Of a stretch of DNA of 64,000 bases, positions 17,527 to 25,740 are shown piece by piece. Location of the stretch: NCBI RefSeq assembly GCF_024172125.1, contig NZ_JAMZEA010000007.1, positions 598,404 through 662,403 of the forward strand. Reading direction: 5' to 3'. The position numbers and the translations under genes are program-made. The notes below the pieces were generated by a model. That model did not search any database and was not told where the DNA came from. It saw nothing but the letters and a program-made list of their open reading frames with translations. Source of the DNA: Actinomadura rupiterrae. Its GTDB lineage: Bacteria; Actinomycetota; Actinomycetes; Streptosporangiales; Streptosporangiaceae. Every line of letters starts with the position of its first letter. Within the stretch, counting starts at the first letter, position 1.

Positions 17527-18309
17527 ATGACCGCACCGATCCTCGTCACCGGCGGCACCGGGACGCTCGGCTCCCTGCTCGTCCCGCGGCTGCGGGAGGC
17601 CGGACGCGAGGTGCGGGTGCTCACCCGGCACGCGCGCCCGGCCTCGGACGGCACCGAGTACGTGGCCTGCGACCTGCTCCAGGGCGACGGGCTGGACGAG
17701 GCCGTCGCGGGCGCGGAGACCGTCGTCCACCTGGCGGGCGGGCCGAAGGGCGACGAGATCGCCACCCGGAACCTCGCCGAGGCCGCGAAGCGCGCGGGCG
17801 CGCGGCACCTGGTCTACGTCTCGGTCACCGGGGTCGAGGGCGTCCCGATCGCCTGGCTGCGCTCGAAGCTCGCGTCCGAGCAGGCCGTCGCGGATTCGGG
17901 CGTCCCCTGGACGACGCTCCGGCCCGCCCAGTTCCACAGCCTGGTGCTCGGCATCGCGCAGAAGATGGCGAAGAGCCCTGTAGTCCCGGCCCCCGGCGCG
18001 TTGCGCTTCCAGCCCGTGGACGAGCGGGACGTCGCGGACCGGCTGGCGGAACTCGCCCTCGGCGCCCCCGCCGGGCTCGTCCCCGACCTGGCGGGCCCGA
18101 CCGACTACACCCTGCCCGAGCTGCTGCGGAGCTACCTGGCCGCCGCCGGCAAGCGCCGCCCGATGCTGCCCGTCCCGATGGCGGGCAAGATCGGCCGCGC
18201 CTACCGCGAGGGGCTCAACCTCGCCCGCGAGGGCGCCGCCCGCGGCACCCGCACCTGGGAGTCCTACCTAGCTGACCACGTGGCCGCCCGCACCCCCGCA
18301 AAGGCGTGA
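17527..18309 (+). CDS. NmrA-like SDR family NAD(P)-binding protein
   Basis: The 260-residue atypical SDR begins ILVTGGTGTLGSLLVPRLRE (nucleotide-binding GGTGTLG at 9-15), with the second strand EVRVLTRHARP and TVVHLAGGPKGDE. It has VSVTGVEGVPIAWLRSKLAS and a C-terminal GLNLAREG. It lacks the classical YxxxK pair, like NmrA/azoreductase-type members, which act as redox sensors or reductases. It stands alone; a palindrome lies 143 nt upstream. Between its end and 18440 I see only three loosely repeated AGGCGTGAGC words. Confidence 0.85.
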   Translation: MTAPILVTGGTGTLGSLLVPRLREAGREVRVLTRHARPASDGTEYVACDLLQGDGLDEAVAGAETVVHLAGGPKGDEIATRNLAEAAKRAGARHLVYVSVTGVEGVPIAWLRSKLASEQAVADSGVPWTTLRPAQFHSLVLGIAQKMAKSPVVPAPGALRFQPVDERDVADRLAELALGAPAGLVPDLAGPTDYTLPELLRSYLAAAGKRRPMLPVPMAGKIGRAYREGLNLAREGAARGTRTWESYLADHVAARTPAKA

Positions 18310-18440
18310 GCCCGACGGCGCCGCGCCCCCGAGGAGGCGTGAGCCCCGGCAGGCCCGCATCCCGGGCTGCGGAGGCGTGAGCGGTGGCCGGATGTGGGCA
18401 GGGGGTCGGGCGTGTCGGGGGATGATCGATCATCGATCGG

Positions 18441-19235
18441 TCAACGGCCGGTGAACTCCGGGGGGCGCTTCTCGCGCTGGGCGGTGAGGCCTTCGAGCAT
18501 GTCGGCGGTGGTCATGGTGACCGGCTGGGCGAGGGCCTCCCAGCGCAGCGCGCTGGCCATGTCGGGGTGGCCGCCGTTGGCCAGGGCCGCCTTGGTGAGG
18601 CGGGTCGCGATCGGGGCCTGGGCGGCGACGCGGTCCGCGGCGGCGAGCGCCTCGGCCAGCACGTCCTCCCGCGGGACGGCCCGGTTGACCAGGCCCTTCG
18701 CCTCGGCCTCGGTCCCGGTGAGGACGCGCCCGGTGAGCAGCATCTCGCGCGCGAGCGGCAGCCCGGCGACCTCCGGCAGCAGCCAGGTCGCGGCCATGCC
18801 GGGGTGCAGGCCGAGCGCGGTGAACGGCGCGAGCAGCTTGGCGTCTGCGGCGGCGTAGCGCAGGTCGCAGGCGAGCGCGAGGCACAGGCCCGCCCCGACC
18901 GCGTGGCCGTTCACGGCCGCGATCGTCGGGACCTCCAGGTCCCTGATCATCAGCCACGTCCTGTAGTAGTCGGTCATCCGGGTGCGCAGCTCCGGCAGCG
19001 CGGCGGCGTTGGTGTCGGCGAGCCAGGACAGCACGCCGCCCGAGGTGAACGCGGTCCCGGCGCCGGTGACGACGACGCAGCGCAGTCCGGTGTCGGCGCG
19101 CAGCTCGGTGAGCGCGTCCTTCCAGGCCGCGGTCATCTCGTCCGACATGGCGTTGCGCCGGGACGGGTCGTTCAGCGTGAGGACGGCGACGCCGCCCGGA
19201 CGGCGCTCCACCAGCAGGACGCGATCTTCAGCCAT
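18441..19235 (-). CDS. Enoyl-CoA hydratase/isomerase family protein
   Basis: The 264-residue crotonase-fold protein has the oxyanion-hole segments TAFTSGGVLSWLAD and NGHAVGAGLCLALACDLRYA. The pattern LGLHPGMAATWLLPEVAGLPLA follows, with Pro/Gly/Met where classical hydratases have the catalytic Glu (E-G-G... is replaced by HPGMA), so it may be an isomerase-like or non-hydratase member. GLVNRAVPREDVLAEALAAA is typical. It presumably acts on acyl-CoA. It is divergent from the AarF-like kinase. Confidence 0.88.
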   Translation of the reverse strand: MAEDRVLLVERRPGGVAVLTLNDPSRRNAMSDEMTAAWKDALTELRADTGLRCVVVTGAGTAFTSGGVLSWLADTNAAALPELRTRMTDYYRTWLMIRDLEVPTIAAVNGHAVGAGLCLALACDLRYAAADAKLLAPFTALGLHPGMAATWLLPEVAGLPLAREMLLTGRVLTGTEAEAKGLVNRAVPREDVLAEALAAADRVAAQAPIATRLTKAALANGGHPDMASALRWEALAQPVTMTTADMLEGLTAQREKRPPEFTGR

Positions 19236-19390
19236 GGCCGAACGCTATCGCCAGGCCCCGGACCGGGTACCCCCGGCCGCGTGAGAAAGCGCACACTTAC
19301 CATGTTTCCGCAGGTAGTGAAAGTGCGGCAAGTTCCGGCCGTCGGCTTTGTCATGGATCTTTATGGCGCGAACCAGGGCAGGCCGCGACA

Positions 19391-20731
19391 ATGGTCGCCG
19401 TGAGCGATCTTCCCCGCCGCGCGGTGACGCGGTCCGCAAAGCTGGCGTCCCTCCCGCTCGGTTTCGCCGGGCGCACCGCTCTGGGCGTCGGGAAACGCAC
19501 CTTCGGCAAGTCCGCCGAGGCGGTCGCCATGGAGATCCAGCAGCGCACCGCCGAGCAGCTGTTCAAGGTGCTCGGCGAGCTCAAGGGCGGGGCGATGAAG
19601 CTCGGCCAGATGCTGTCGATCTTCGAGGCCGCGCTGCCGCCGGAGATCGCCGGCCCCTACCGGGCCACGCTCACCCGGCTCCAGGAGGCGGCGCCGCCGC
19701 TGCCCGCCTCGGCCGTCCACAAGGTCCTCGCGGAGGCGCTCGGCGAGGACTGGCGCGACCGGTTCCAGGAGTTCGACGACAAGCCGGCCGCCGCCGCGTC
19801 CATCGGGCAGGTGCACCGCGCCGTCTGGGAGGACGGCCGGGACGTCGCGGTCAAGGTCCAGTACCCCGGCGCGGGCAAGGCGCTGATCAGCGACTTCAAC
19901 CAGCTGGCCCGGCTCGGCCGGCTGTTCGGCGTGCTGATGCCCGGCCTGGACGTCAAGTCGATGCTCGCCGAGCTCAAGGAGCGGGTGATCGAGGAGCTCG
20001 ACTACTCGATCGAGGCCGCGTCCCAGACCCGGATGCGCGAGGGCTTCCCCGCCGACGACCCCGACTTCTACGTTCCCGAGGTCGTCGCGCAGGACGGGAA
20101 CGTCCTGGTCACCGAGTGGATCGACGGCACCCCGCTGTCGAAGATCATCAGCGACGGCGACCAGGAGACCCGCGACCACGCCGCGCTGCTGTACTGCCGG
20201 TTCCTGCTGTCCGGGCCGAAGCGCTGCGGGCTGCTGCACGGCGACCCGCACCCCGGCAACTTCCGGCTTCTCCCGGACGGCCGGCTCGGCGTCCTCGACT
20301 TCGGCGCTGTGGACCGCATCCCCGAGGAGTTCCAGCACCGGATGGGCCGCCTGCTGCGCATCGGCACGCTGGAGGACATCGACGAGATCGAGGCCGCGCT
20401 GCGCGACGAGGATTTCATCCGCGAGGGTGTCGACGTCGACATCGAGGGCCTGGAGGCGTTCCTCGCCCCGATCACCGAGCCGTTCGTGACCGAGACCTTC
20501 AAGTTCAACCGCGAGTGGCTGCGCGACATGGCCGCCCGCGTCACCGACCTGCGCCCGACCAACGTCGTCCGGCAGCTCAACCTGCCGCCGCAGTACGTGA
20601 TCGTGCACCGCGTCCTGTCCGCGGGGACGGGCGTCCTCTGCCAGCTCGAATGCGAGATCCCGGCCCGCGCCGAGTCCCTCGCCTGGGTCCCCGGCTTCGC
20701 CGACGAGGAAGACCCGGAACCGGTCGGCTGA
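19391..20731 (+). CDS. AarF/UbiB (ABC1) family atypical kinase
   Basis: The 446-residue protein has the ABC1 signature GGAMKLGQMLSIFEAALPPE with the conserved KxGQ segment, the Ala-rich loop AAAASIGQVHRAVW, the lysine-bearing VAVKVQYPG, and the metal-binding LHGDPHPGNFRLLPDG and VLDFGAVDR (DFG). ABC1 kinases such as COQ8/UbiB support isoprenoid-quinone metabolism; actinomycetes make menaquinone, so the exact role is open. ATG 19391 and GTG 19400 are both possible starts. A strong terminator follows. Confidence 0.9.
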   Translation: MVAVSDLPRRAVTRSAKLASLPLGFAGRTALGVGKRTFGKSAEAVAMEIQQRTAEQLFKVLGELKGGAMKLGQMLSIFEAALPPEIAGPYRATLTRLQEAAPPLPASAVHKVLAEALGEDWRDRFQEFDDKPAAAASIGQVHRAVWEDGRDVAVKVQYPGAGKALISDFNQLARLGRLFGVLMPGLDVKSMLAELKERVIEELDYSIEAASQTRMREGFPADDPDFYVPEVVAQDGNVLVTEWIDGTPLSKIISDGDQETRDHAALLYCRFLLSGPKRCGLLHGDPHPGNFRLLPDGRLGVLDFGAVDRIPEEFQHRMGRLLRIGTLEDIDEIEAALRDEDFIREGVDVDIEGLEAFLAPITEPFVTETFKFNREWLRDMAARVTDLRPTNVVRQLNLPPQYVIVHRVLSAGTGVLCQLECEIPARAESLAWVPGFADEEDPEPVG

Positions 20732-20762
20732 CCCCGCGCAAGCGAACGCGCCCGCGCAAGCG

Positions 20763-20800
20763 AACGGGGCCGCGCACTGATGAGGTGCGCGGCCCCGTTT
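20763..20800 (+). terminator. Rho-independent terminator after the AarF-like gene
   Basis: A perfect 15-bp stem (arms 20763-20777 and 20785-20799, beginning AACGGGGCCGCGCAC) with a 7-nt loop, followed by TTTCG. Confidence 0.85.
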
Positions 20801-20963
20801 CGTCGCGTCCGGCCAACGAGAGGGAGGGCCGGACGCTCGGCGGCCTGGTTCGAGAGGCTCGCTGGTCCGTCAAACCATCCAAGAAAGAACGGACCGGGCC
20901 TTCCACCGAACCGGCGAGGTAGGTGCGGCCGCCGCGCGCCGGGCGCGCGGCGGCCGTTGCGGA

Positions 20964-21341
20964 TCAGTCGAGCGGGCGGCGCGGGGCCGGGGCCAGCAGG
21001 GCCCGGTTCACGCGCGCGGCGCGGAACCGCGCCTCGCGCCGGGCCCTGCGCAGCGCCCGCACCCGCGCGGCGCGCATCTCCGCCACGTCCGCTCGCACGG
21101 CTGCGGCCGAGGTCGCGGTCGGCTCGGAGGCGGACACCTTGTCCACCCCGAGCGCCGCGAGGGACGGCGCGTCCGCCTGCGGATCGGCCGCGGCGGGAGC
21201 GACGTCCGAGCGGACGGGTATTCGCTCGCGCGACAGGTCCTGGCTGAGCAAGTTCATCTCGGTCTCCTGGGGGACGGGGCGGCGCGACTCGACGGTCGCG
21301 CCGCCCGGTGCCTCGAACTGGACGGTCGTCATCGGGGTCAT
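20964..21341 (-). CDS. Hypothetical basic protein downstream of whiB7
   Basis: The 125-residue ORF (MTPMTTVQFEAPGGATVESR at the start) begins 7 nt after the whiB7 stop on the same strand and ends in an Arg-rich helix (EMRAARVRALRRARREARFR). The distance suggests co-transcription with whiB7. An internal ATG at residue 29 (MNLLSQDLSRERIPV) is an alternative start. I recognise no domain. Codon use fits the chromosome. It could serve in the WhiB7 regulon or simply be a passenger. Confidence 0.55.
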   Translation of the reverse strand: MTPMTTVQFEAPGGATVESRRPVPQETEMNLLSQDLSRERIPVRSDVAPAAADPQADAPSLAALGVDKVSASEPTATSAAAVRADVAEMRAARVRALRRARREARFRAARVNRALLAPAPRRPLD

Positions 21342-21348
21342 CGCCGGA

Positions 21349-21636
21349 TCACGCGGTCACCTGGTCGGGAAGCGGGTGCTTCCGGGGACGGCCGCGCGGC
21401 CGCTTGCGCGGGACGACGACGCCGCGGACGAACAGCTCGCCTCCCCACACGCCCCAGGGCTCCTTGCGCTCCAGGGCGCCGGCGAGGCACTCGCGGCGGA
21501 GCGGGCACTCCACGCACAGCGCCTTGGCGAGCTCGACGTCGGCGGGCGCCTCGGCGAAGAAGAGCTCCGGGTCGGTCCGGCAGGGCAGAGTCAGGTCCTC
21601 GTCGCTCATCGCGAGAGCCCCCTGCATCACGGTCAC
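21349..21636 (-). CDS. whiB7: WhiB7 transcriptional regulator (redox-linked antibiotic-response activator)
   Basis: The 95-residue Wbl protein has four cluster cysteines (Cys19, 41, 44, 50; CVECPLRREC), which coordinate a [4Fe-4S] cluster, and the Gly-rich turn GVWGG (62-66). It ends with an AT-hook RGRPRK (81-86), the mark of WhiB7. WhiB7 binds the principal sigma factor and activates intrinsic antibiotic-resistance genes under translation stress. Family regulation is by an autoregulated promoter and a leader ORF with an attenuator, and all these parts are visible upstream here (22243-22281, 21751-22158, 21698-21731). A shorter start at the ATG of residue 10 is possible. Confidence 0.95.
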   Translation of the reverse strand: MTVMQGALAMSDEDLTLPCRTDPELFFAEAPADVELAKALCVECPLRRECLAGALERKEPWGVWGGELFVRGVVVPRKRPRGRPRKHPLPDQVTA

Positions 21637-21697
21637 CCTTGTTCCTCTCGTTGGATCTCAACGGGTTCGTGTCGTCGGGTCGTCTGGGCAAAGAAGA

Positions 21698-21731
21698 AGG
21701 CCGCGGGTTCCGGTGTCGGAATCCGCGGCCT
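21698..21731 (-). terminator. Attenuator hairpin in the whiB7 leader
   Basis: The arms 21698-21712 and 21717-21731 form a 15-bp stem (one G:U type mismatch) with a GTGT-side loop, followed on the minus strand by the T-rich TTCTTCTTT. It lies 20 nt after the stop of the leader ORF and about 60 nt before whiB7. A second small inverted repeat (CCGGTCT / AGACCGG, 21741-21759) covers the leader ORF stop codon and could compete in folding. Confidence 0.8.
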
Positions 21732-21750
21732 GGGGGCTCGCCGGTCTGTT

Positions 21751-22158
21751 CTAGACCGGTCGTCGCCGCCAGGGGTACGGACCCGACTCGTCTCCTCGCG
21801 GGGAGGGGACGTTCACGTGGGTCGTGGCCGGAGCGATGGGCTGCTCGTCCTCGGCCTTGTCGGTCGCGACGCCACTTTCGGTGGCGATGAGACCGGTGGC
21901 CGGGAGGACACTGCCGCCGTGCTCATCACGGGACACCTGCTGCATCAGGCCGCGCAGCCGCAGTGCCTCGCCGGACAGGCCGAAGCCGGCCGGCTCAGCC
22001 TGGAACCGCGCGTCCATGCGCTTGCCGCCGCCGAGTTTGCCCACGCCACCGAGGTTCCCGGTGTGGACGGAGGCAGCGGTCGCGCCGGCATAGGTCGCCG
22101 AGGAAAGCGGGCAGGGCACGGCCCCGTTCCGCCACGCGCTCATCGAGATCATGTTCAT
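21751..22158 (-). CDS. Probable whiB7 leader ORF (uORF)
   Basis: An ORF of about 135 residues with normal high-GC3 codon use lies between the WhiB7-type promoter and the attenuator. It begins MNMISMSAWRNGAVPCPLSS (ATG 22156-22158, with GAAGGGTGG upstream) and ends GPYPWRRRPV, the Arg-run stop sitting inside a small hairpin. In characterised actinobacteria, slowed translation of a leader ORF prevents whiB7 attenuation, so a regulatory role is the likely reading. It is longer than the leader ORFs I recall, and a separate protein function cannot be excluded. The start is uncertain because the frame stays open through the promoter. Confidence 0.6.
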   Translation of the reverse strand: MNMISMSAWRNGAVPCPLSSATYAGATAASVHTGNLGGVGKLGGGKRMDARFQAEPAGFGLSGEALRLRGLMQQVSRDEHGGSVLPATGLIATESGVATDKAEDEQPIAPATTHVNVPSPRGDESGPYPWRRRPV

Positions 22159-22242
22159 CACCGGACCACACACCACCCTTCTGTTCCTCGTGCCGACCGC
22201 CGGACCAAGATCCAGTCGTTCGACTGCTGAATGCCTGCCCTG

Positions 22243-22281
22243 AGCGTACGGTGATCCGCTCGAAATCAGCAAGATATTTTT
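22243..22281 (-). promoter_or_regulatory. WhiB7-type promoter
   Basis: On the minus strand an A/T-rich block (AAAAATATC) directly precedes a -35-like TTGCTG (22267-22272), followed 18 nt later by a -10-like TACGCT (22243-22248). The A/T block next to -35 is the known target of the WhiB7 AT-hook, so this is probably the autoregulated whiB7 promoter. Confidence 0.7.
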
Positions 22282-22463
22282 GACCTGCGGTTTTGTGGCC
22301 CGTCTCACCGGAACCGGCACCGCTTCCCGCGCGTCCCACAGGACTCACCGCATGAACCCGCGCGGCCACCCGCACGTCCGGAGCGGACCCCCGCGGGGCT
22401 CGGACGCGGAACCCGGCAGGGCCCCTGCGCCGTCCGGATCGGACGCCGCTGCTGAAGCGCCGC

Positions 22464-23072
22464 GTGGAGTCCGAGACCGGCGCCGCCGAGGTCTCCGACG
22501 AGCGCCTCGACGGCTACGAGGAGGCGCAGCAGCGGCTGATCGACGGCGCCCGCGACCGCCTGCGCGGCCTGGAGGACGAGGCGGACGACCTGGCCGGCCG
22601 CCTGTCCCGGTCGTTCGCGTCCCAGGCCCGCGCCGCGCGGCTCCTGCTGATGTGCGCCGAGCACCGGAACATCGTCCCCGGGACGGCGATGGCATCCGCG
22701 CTGTCCTCGACCGCCGAGATCATGCCCGGCTTCCTCCGCTCCCCCGAGCGCCGCGCCGAATTCACCGAGGTGTTCGCCCGGTTCCTGATGCTCGCGGCGG
22801 GCATCGCCCCCGACGCCGAAGTCGTGCTCGCGGACGTCCCGTCCGACCTGTCCGAACAGGCCGCCGCGCTGGTCGACGAAGCGCTGGAGCGGACGAAGAC
22901 GAGCCTGGAGCAGTTCGATCCCGAGCTCACTTGCCGGACGGACCAGACCCGCAACCTGATCGCCCACCTCGAAACGGACGGCCCGGAACGCCGGATCGCC
23001 GCGCTCTGCCTGTCCGCCGAACCCGACCTGGCCCCGCTGGCCGACGCGCTCCGCTCCGCGTCCATCCCCTGA
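22464..23072 (+). CDS. Hypothetical helical protein, 202 residues
   Basis: The product begins (GTG) MESETGAAEVSDERLDGYEE and is almost wholly helical, with a coiled-coil-like first 60 residues (DGARDRLRGLEDEADDLAGR) and further amphipathic segments. It has no signal peptide, membrane segment or catalytic motif. Codon bias is typical for the chromosome. I do not recognise a family. It is followed by another hypothetical gene on the same strand. Confidence 0.55.
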   Translation: MESETGAAEVSDERLDGYEEAQQRLIDGARDRLRGLEDEADDLAGRLSRSFASQARAARLLLMCAEHRNIVPGTAMASALSSTAEIMPGFLRSPERRAEFTEVFARFLMLAAGIAPDAEVVLADVPSDLSEQAAALVDEALERTKTSLEQFDPELTCRTDQTRNLIAHLETDGPERRIAALCLSAEPDLAPLADALRSASIP

Positions 23073-23138
23073 CGCTCCCCGGCCTCAGCCGGACGCTCCG
23101 TGCCGCCTCTGCCCGCCGGACGCGGCAAGATAGGCGGC

Positions 23139-23681
23139 ATGTCCGACAACGCTGCCCTGCTCCGGCGGATCGAGACCGACCAGAAGCTCGCCGACCTCCT
23201 GCTCTGGCCGGGCGATTTCGACATCGTGCGCCGCGACCCGATCGAGGACGTGTTCCTGGAGTCCGGCACGTCGCTGACGCCGATCGCCGGGGACGGCGCG
23301 GGCGGCACCTACTTCCTCTGCGGCGGAGTGGACGGTCCCGTCCTCTATGCCGACTCCGAGGGCCAGGCGACGCTGATGGCGGCCGACCTGACCGAGGCCG
23401 TCACCCTGATCGCCGTCCTCCCGTACTGGCAGGACCTCGGTTTCGGCTGGTCCCTGGAGGACTCGGAGGCGGCGCTGCTGGCCGAGGAGCCCGACGCCGC
23501 CGAGCACCGCGCCGAACTCCTCGCCCTCCTGGCCGTCACCCCGCCGTCCCACCAGGTCGTCGCGGACCGGATGCGCGCCGCCGCGAGCCGCACCGCCCCC
23601 GACTTCCAGCCCAAGGCCCGGCACGACGACGGCGACGGCGCGTACGTCGCGACCTACGGCCTGCTCTTCGGCGAAGCCTGA
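23139..23681 (+). CDS. Hypothetical protein, 180 residues
   Basis: The product begins MSDNAALLRRIETDQKLADL and ends AYVATYGLLFGEA. A central GGTYFLCGGVDGPVLYADSE and EAVTLIAVLPYWQDLGFGWS recall the pattern of SMI1/KNR4-like or immunity-type beta-sheet proteins, but I cannot assign it. The 3' end overlaps the convergent LLM oxidoreductase gene by 28 nt. Confidence 0.55.
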   Translation: MSDNAALLRRIETDQKLADLLLWPGDFDIVRRDPIEDVFLESGTSLTPIAGDGAGGTYFLCGGVDGPVLYADSEGQATLMAADLTEAVTLIAVLPYWQDLGFGWSLEDSEAALLAEEPDAAEHRAELLALLAVTPPSHQVVADRMRAAASRTAPDFQPKARHDDGDGAYVATYGLLFGEA

Positions 23682-24661
23682 CGACCGAGGCGCGGCAGCA
23701 CCTCGTCCGCGATCGTTTGCAGCACCGCGACGTACCGTTCGGCGGGGAACAGCCAGAGCCCGACGCTGTCGGCACCGGCCTCGTTGAGGTCGCCGAGCCG
23801 CGCCGCGACCTGCTCGGGCGTGCCCGCGACGGCGAACTCGTCGATCCAGGCGTCCGGAACGTCGAACGGGTCGCCGTCCAGCGCTTTCCGGACGGCCTCC
23901 GCGTGGGGTGAGCGTCCGACCAGATCGGTGTGCGCCTCGGCCTGGAGGAAGAACCCGACGGCCTGTCTCACCGCGTCCCGAGCGGCGGACGCGTCGGCAT
24001 CGGCGGCGGACAGCGCGAACGCCGTGATCCGCGGGAGGGGCCGTCCGGCCTCGGCGGCGCCCTCGGCGATCACGTCCCGCGCCCACGCGACGTACTCCGG
24101 ACCGGCCAGCACCGACAGGAGCACGCCGTCCGCCTTGGCGCCGGCCGCGCGCAGCGCACGCCGGTTCACCGCGCCGATCCACAGCTCGGGCGGCTCCTCG
24201 GGCGGGAAGGCCAGCTCGATCCCGTCGAAATGGTGCGCACTGGTCGGCTCGCTGACCGTCCGTCCGTCCAGCAGCGCGCGCAACACGTCGAACGTCTCCA
24301 GAACCGCCGTTAGCGGACGGTCCGGAACCAGCCCCATCTGCTTGAGCCAGCCGACGTTCCCCAGCCCGATCGTGGCGCGCGTCCGCCCGGGATAGAGCCG
24401 GGCCAGCCCCGCCAGCTCCATCGCCAGCACCGCCGGATGCCTGGTTATCACGCTCGCCAGCCCGAGCCCGGCGGTGATCCCGCCCGTCGAGGCGAGCATC
24501 TGCGTCAGCCCCGAAACACCTCCGGTGAAGAAGCAGTCCTCGGAGAACCACAACTCGCCGAAACCCAGCCGCTCCGCCAGCTCGGCCCCGGTGGCAAGCT
24601 CCTCCGGCGGCGTGAGACTGCCGAACACGATCCCCAGCCGGTCGTCCCCGTTCACGAGCAT
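23654..24661 (-). CDS. LLM-class F420/FMN-dependent oxidoreductase
   Basis: The 335-residue luciferase-like monooxygenase fold protein shows LGFGELWFSEDCFFTGGVSG, TAGLGLASVITRHPAVLAME, RTRATIGLGNVGWLKQMGLV and the C-terminal FAVAGTPEQVAARLGDLNEA. Actinobacterial LLM enzymes of this shape often use coenzyme F420. The start is ATG 24661 with GGGAGGGG upstream, and the longer frame is rejected. The substrate is unknown. It lies on the same strand as the AraC regulator and the hydrolase upstream. Confidence 0.88.
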   Translation of the reverse strand: MLVNGDDRLGIVFGSLTPPEELATGAELAERLGFGELWFSEDCFFTGGVSGLTQMLASTGGITAGLGLASVITRHPAVLAMELAGLARLYPGRTRATIGLGNVGWLKQMGLVPDRPLTAVLETFDVLRALLDGRTVSEPTSAHHFDGIELAFPPEEPPELWIGAVNRRALRAAGAKADGVLLSVLAGPEYVAWARDVIAEGAAEAGRPLPRITAFALSAADADASAARDAVRQAVGFFLQAEAHTDLVGRSPHAEAVRKALDGDPFDVPDAWIDEFAVAGTPEQVAARLGDLNEAGADSVGLWLFPAERYVAVLQTIADEVLPRLGRQASPKSRP

Positions 24662-24739
24662 CCCCTCCCTTTGACTGAGGACCATCAAAAGCGGAAGGCA
24701 CCCGAACCGGCTATCCACCGAACGCCGAGCATCACGCGC

Positions 24740-25699
24740 TTACCGGATAGCCCGGAGCGTCTGCGACGGCAACTCTCCGAAAGCGTCCCGGTACTGGGCC
24801 GAAAATCGTCCGAGATGGCCGAACCCCCAGCGCAAGGCGACATCGGTAACGCTCCCCTCGCCATCACCCCGGGCGATCCGCCGCAGCTCTTCGTGCGCGC
24901 GCCGAAGCCGAACCTGCCGCAGATGCGCCATGGGAGTCGTCCCGAGCTGCGTCCGGTACGCCTCCTGCAAACTCCGGACGCTCGTATGCGCGGCCTCAGC
25001 CAAATCGGCCAACGTGATCGGCTCGTCAGCATGCTCCTCGCAGAACGCCAAAGCCCTCCGCAACGCCCGAGGAGCCACCGCAACACCGCCACTCGCCAGC
25101 ACCTCGGAGAACGAATGCGGCTGAACGTCCAGCAGCCCCTGAACAACGAGCTGCTCGAAATGCCCGACCGCCAAAGGCGACCGATCCAAAAGCTCAGCCC
25201 CCGCGAATTCCGCGAACCGCCGGATCAACTCCGCCCATTCGCCGCCCACCCCAGCGCCCGTCCGCAACGCCGGATCGAATCGCACGCGCGGCCCCGACGC
25301 CTCGCCCAGCCGCATCCCCAACGCGCCCTCGACGACATCCCGCGGAATGCAGACCACCAACGTCGCAGCGCCGCTTCCCCACCCGACCGCCATTCGCTGC
25401 CCCGGCCCGGCAATGGCCCCCTGCGCCCGGACGTCCACGCCGTCCACGGCCCCGCCCCGGACGCCCGCCAGCGGCACATGCGCGATGTAGACGTCGGGCA
25501 GCTCGTCCACCACCACCTCGACGTCCGCGCCGTACGCCAGCGTGTGCAGCCCGATCCGTCCGCAGTGATGCCCGACGAACCGTCCGCCGAGACAAACATC
25601 CCCAAGAACCCGCACCGAGTGCGCCCCGAACCGGACGCTCACCTCCTGGTGGAGCTCCTCAACACTCGCGCCCACCCCAGTTCCGCACGGAACACCCAT
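24740..25699 (-). CDS. AraC family transcriptional regulator
   Basis: The 319-residue protein has an N-terminal AraC-binding-like domain (HQEVSVRFGAHSVRVLGDVC; YIAHVPLAGVRGG) and a C-terminal double helix-turn-helix: ITLADLAEAAHTSVRSLQEA, then YRTQLGTTPMAHLRQVRLRR and VTDVALRWGFGHLGRFSAQY. Regulators of this type commonly control the adjacent oxidative catabolic gene, here perhaps the LLM oxidoreductase or alpha/beta hydrolase. Third codon positions are less GC-rich than in most of the window, as in the next gene. Confidence 0.9.
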   Translation of the reverse strand: MGVPCGTGVGASVEELHQEVSVRFGAHSVRVLGDVCLGGRFVGHHCGRIGLHTLAYGADVEVVVDELPDVYIAHVPLAGVRGGAVDGVDVRAQGAIAGPGQRMAVGWGSGAATLVVCIPRDVVEGALGMRLGEASGPRVRFDPALRTGAGVGGEWAELIRRFAEFAGAELLDRSPLAVGHFEQLVVQGLLDVQPHSFSEVLASGGVAVAPRALRRALAFCEEHADEPITLADLAEAAHTSVRSLQEAYRTQLGTTPMAHLRQVRLRRAHEELRRIARGDGEGSVTDVALRWGFGHLGRFSAQYRDAFGELPSQTLRAIR

Positions 25700-25740
25700 G
25701 AAAAGCGCAACGCCACCCCCGCCGCGCTCATTTCCGCGCC

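Noticed and set aside
18300..18385. Three AGGCGTGAGC words after the NmrA-like gene
   Set aside because: Too short and irregular; no hairpin or link to a function.
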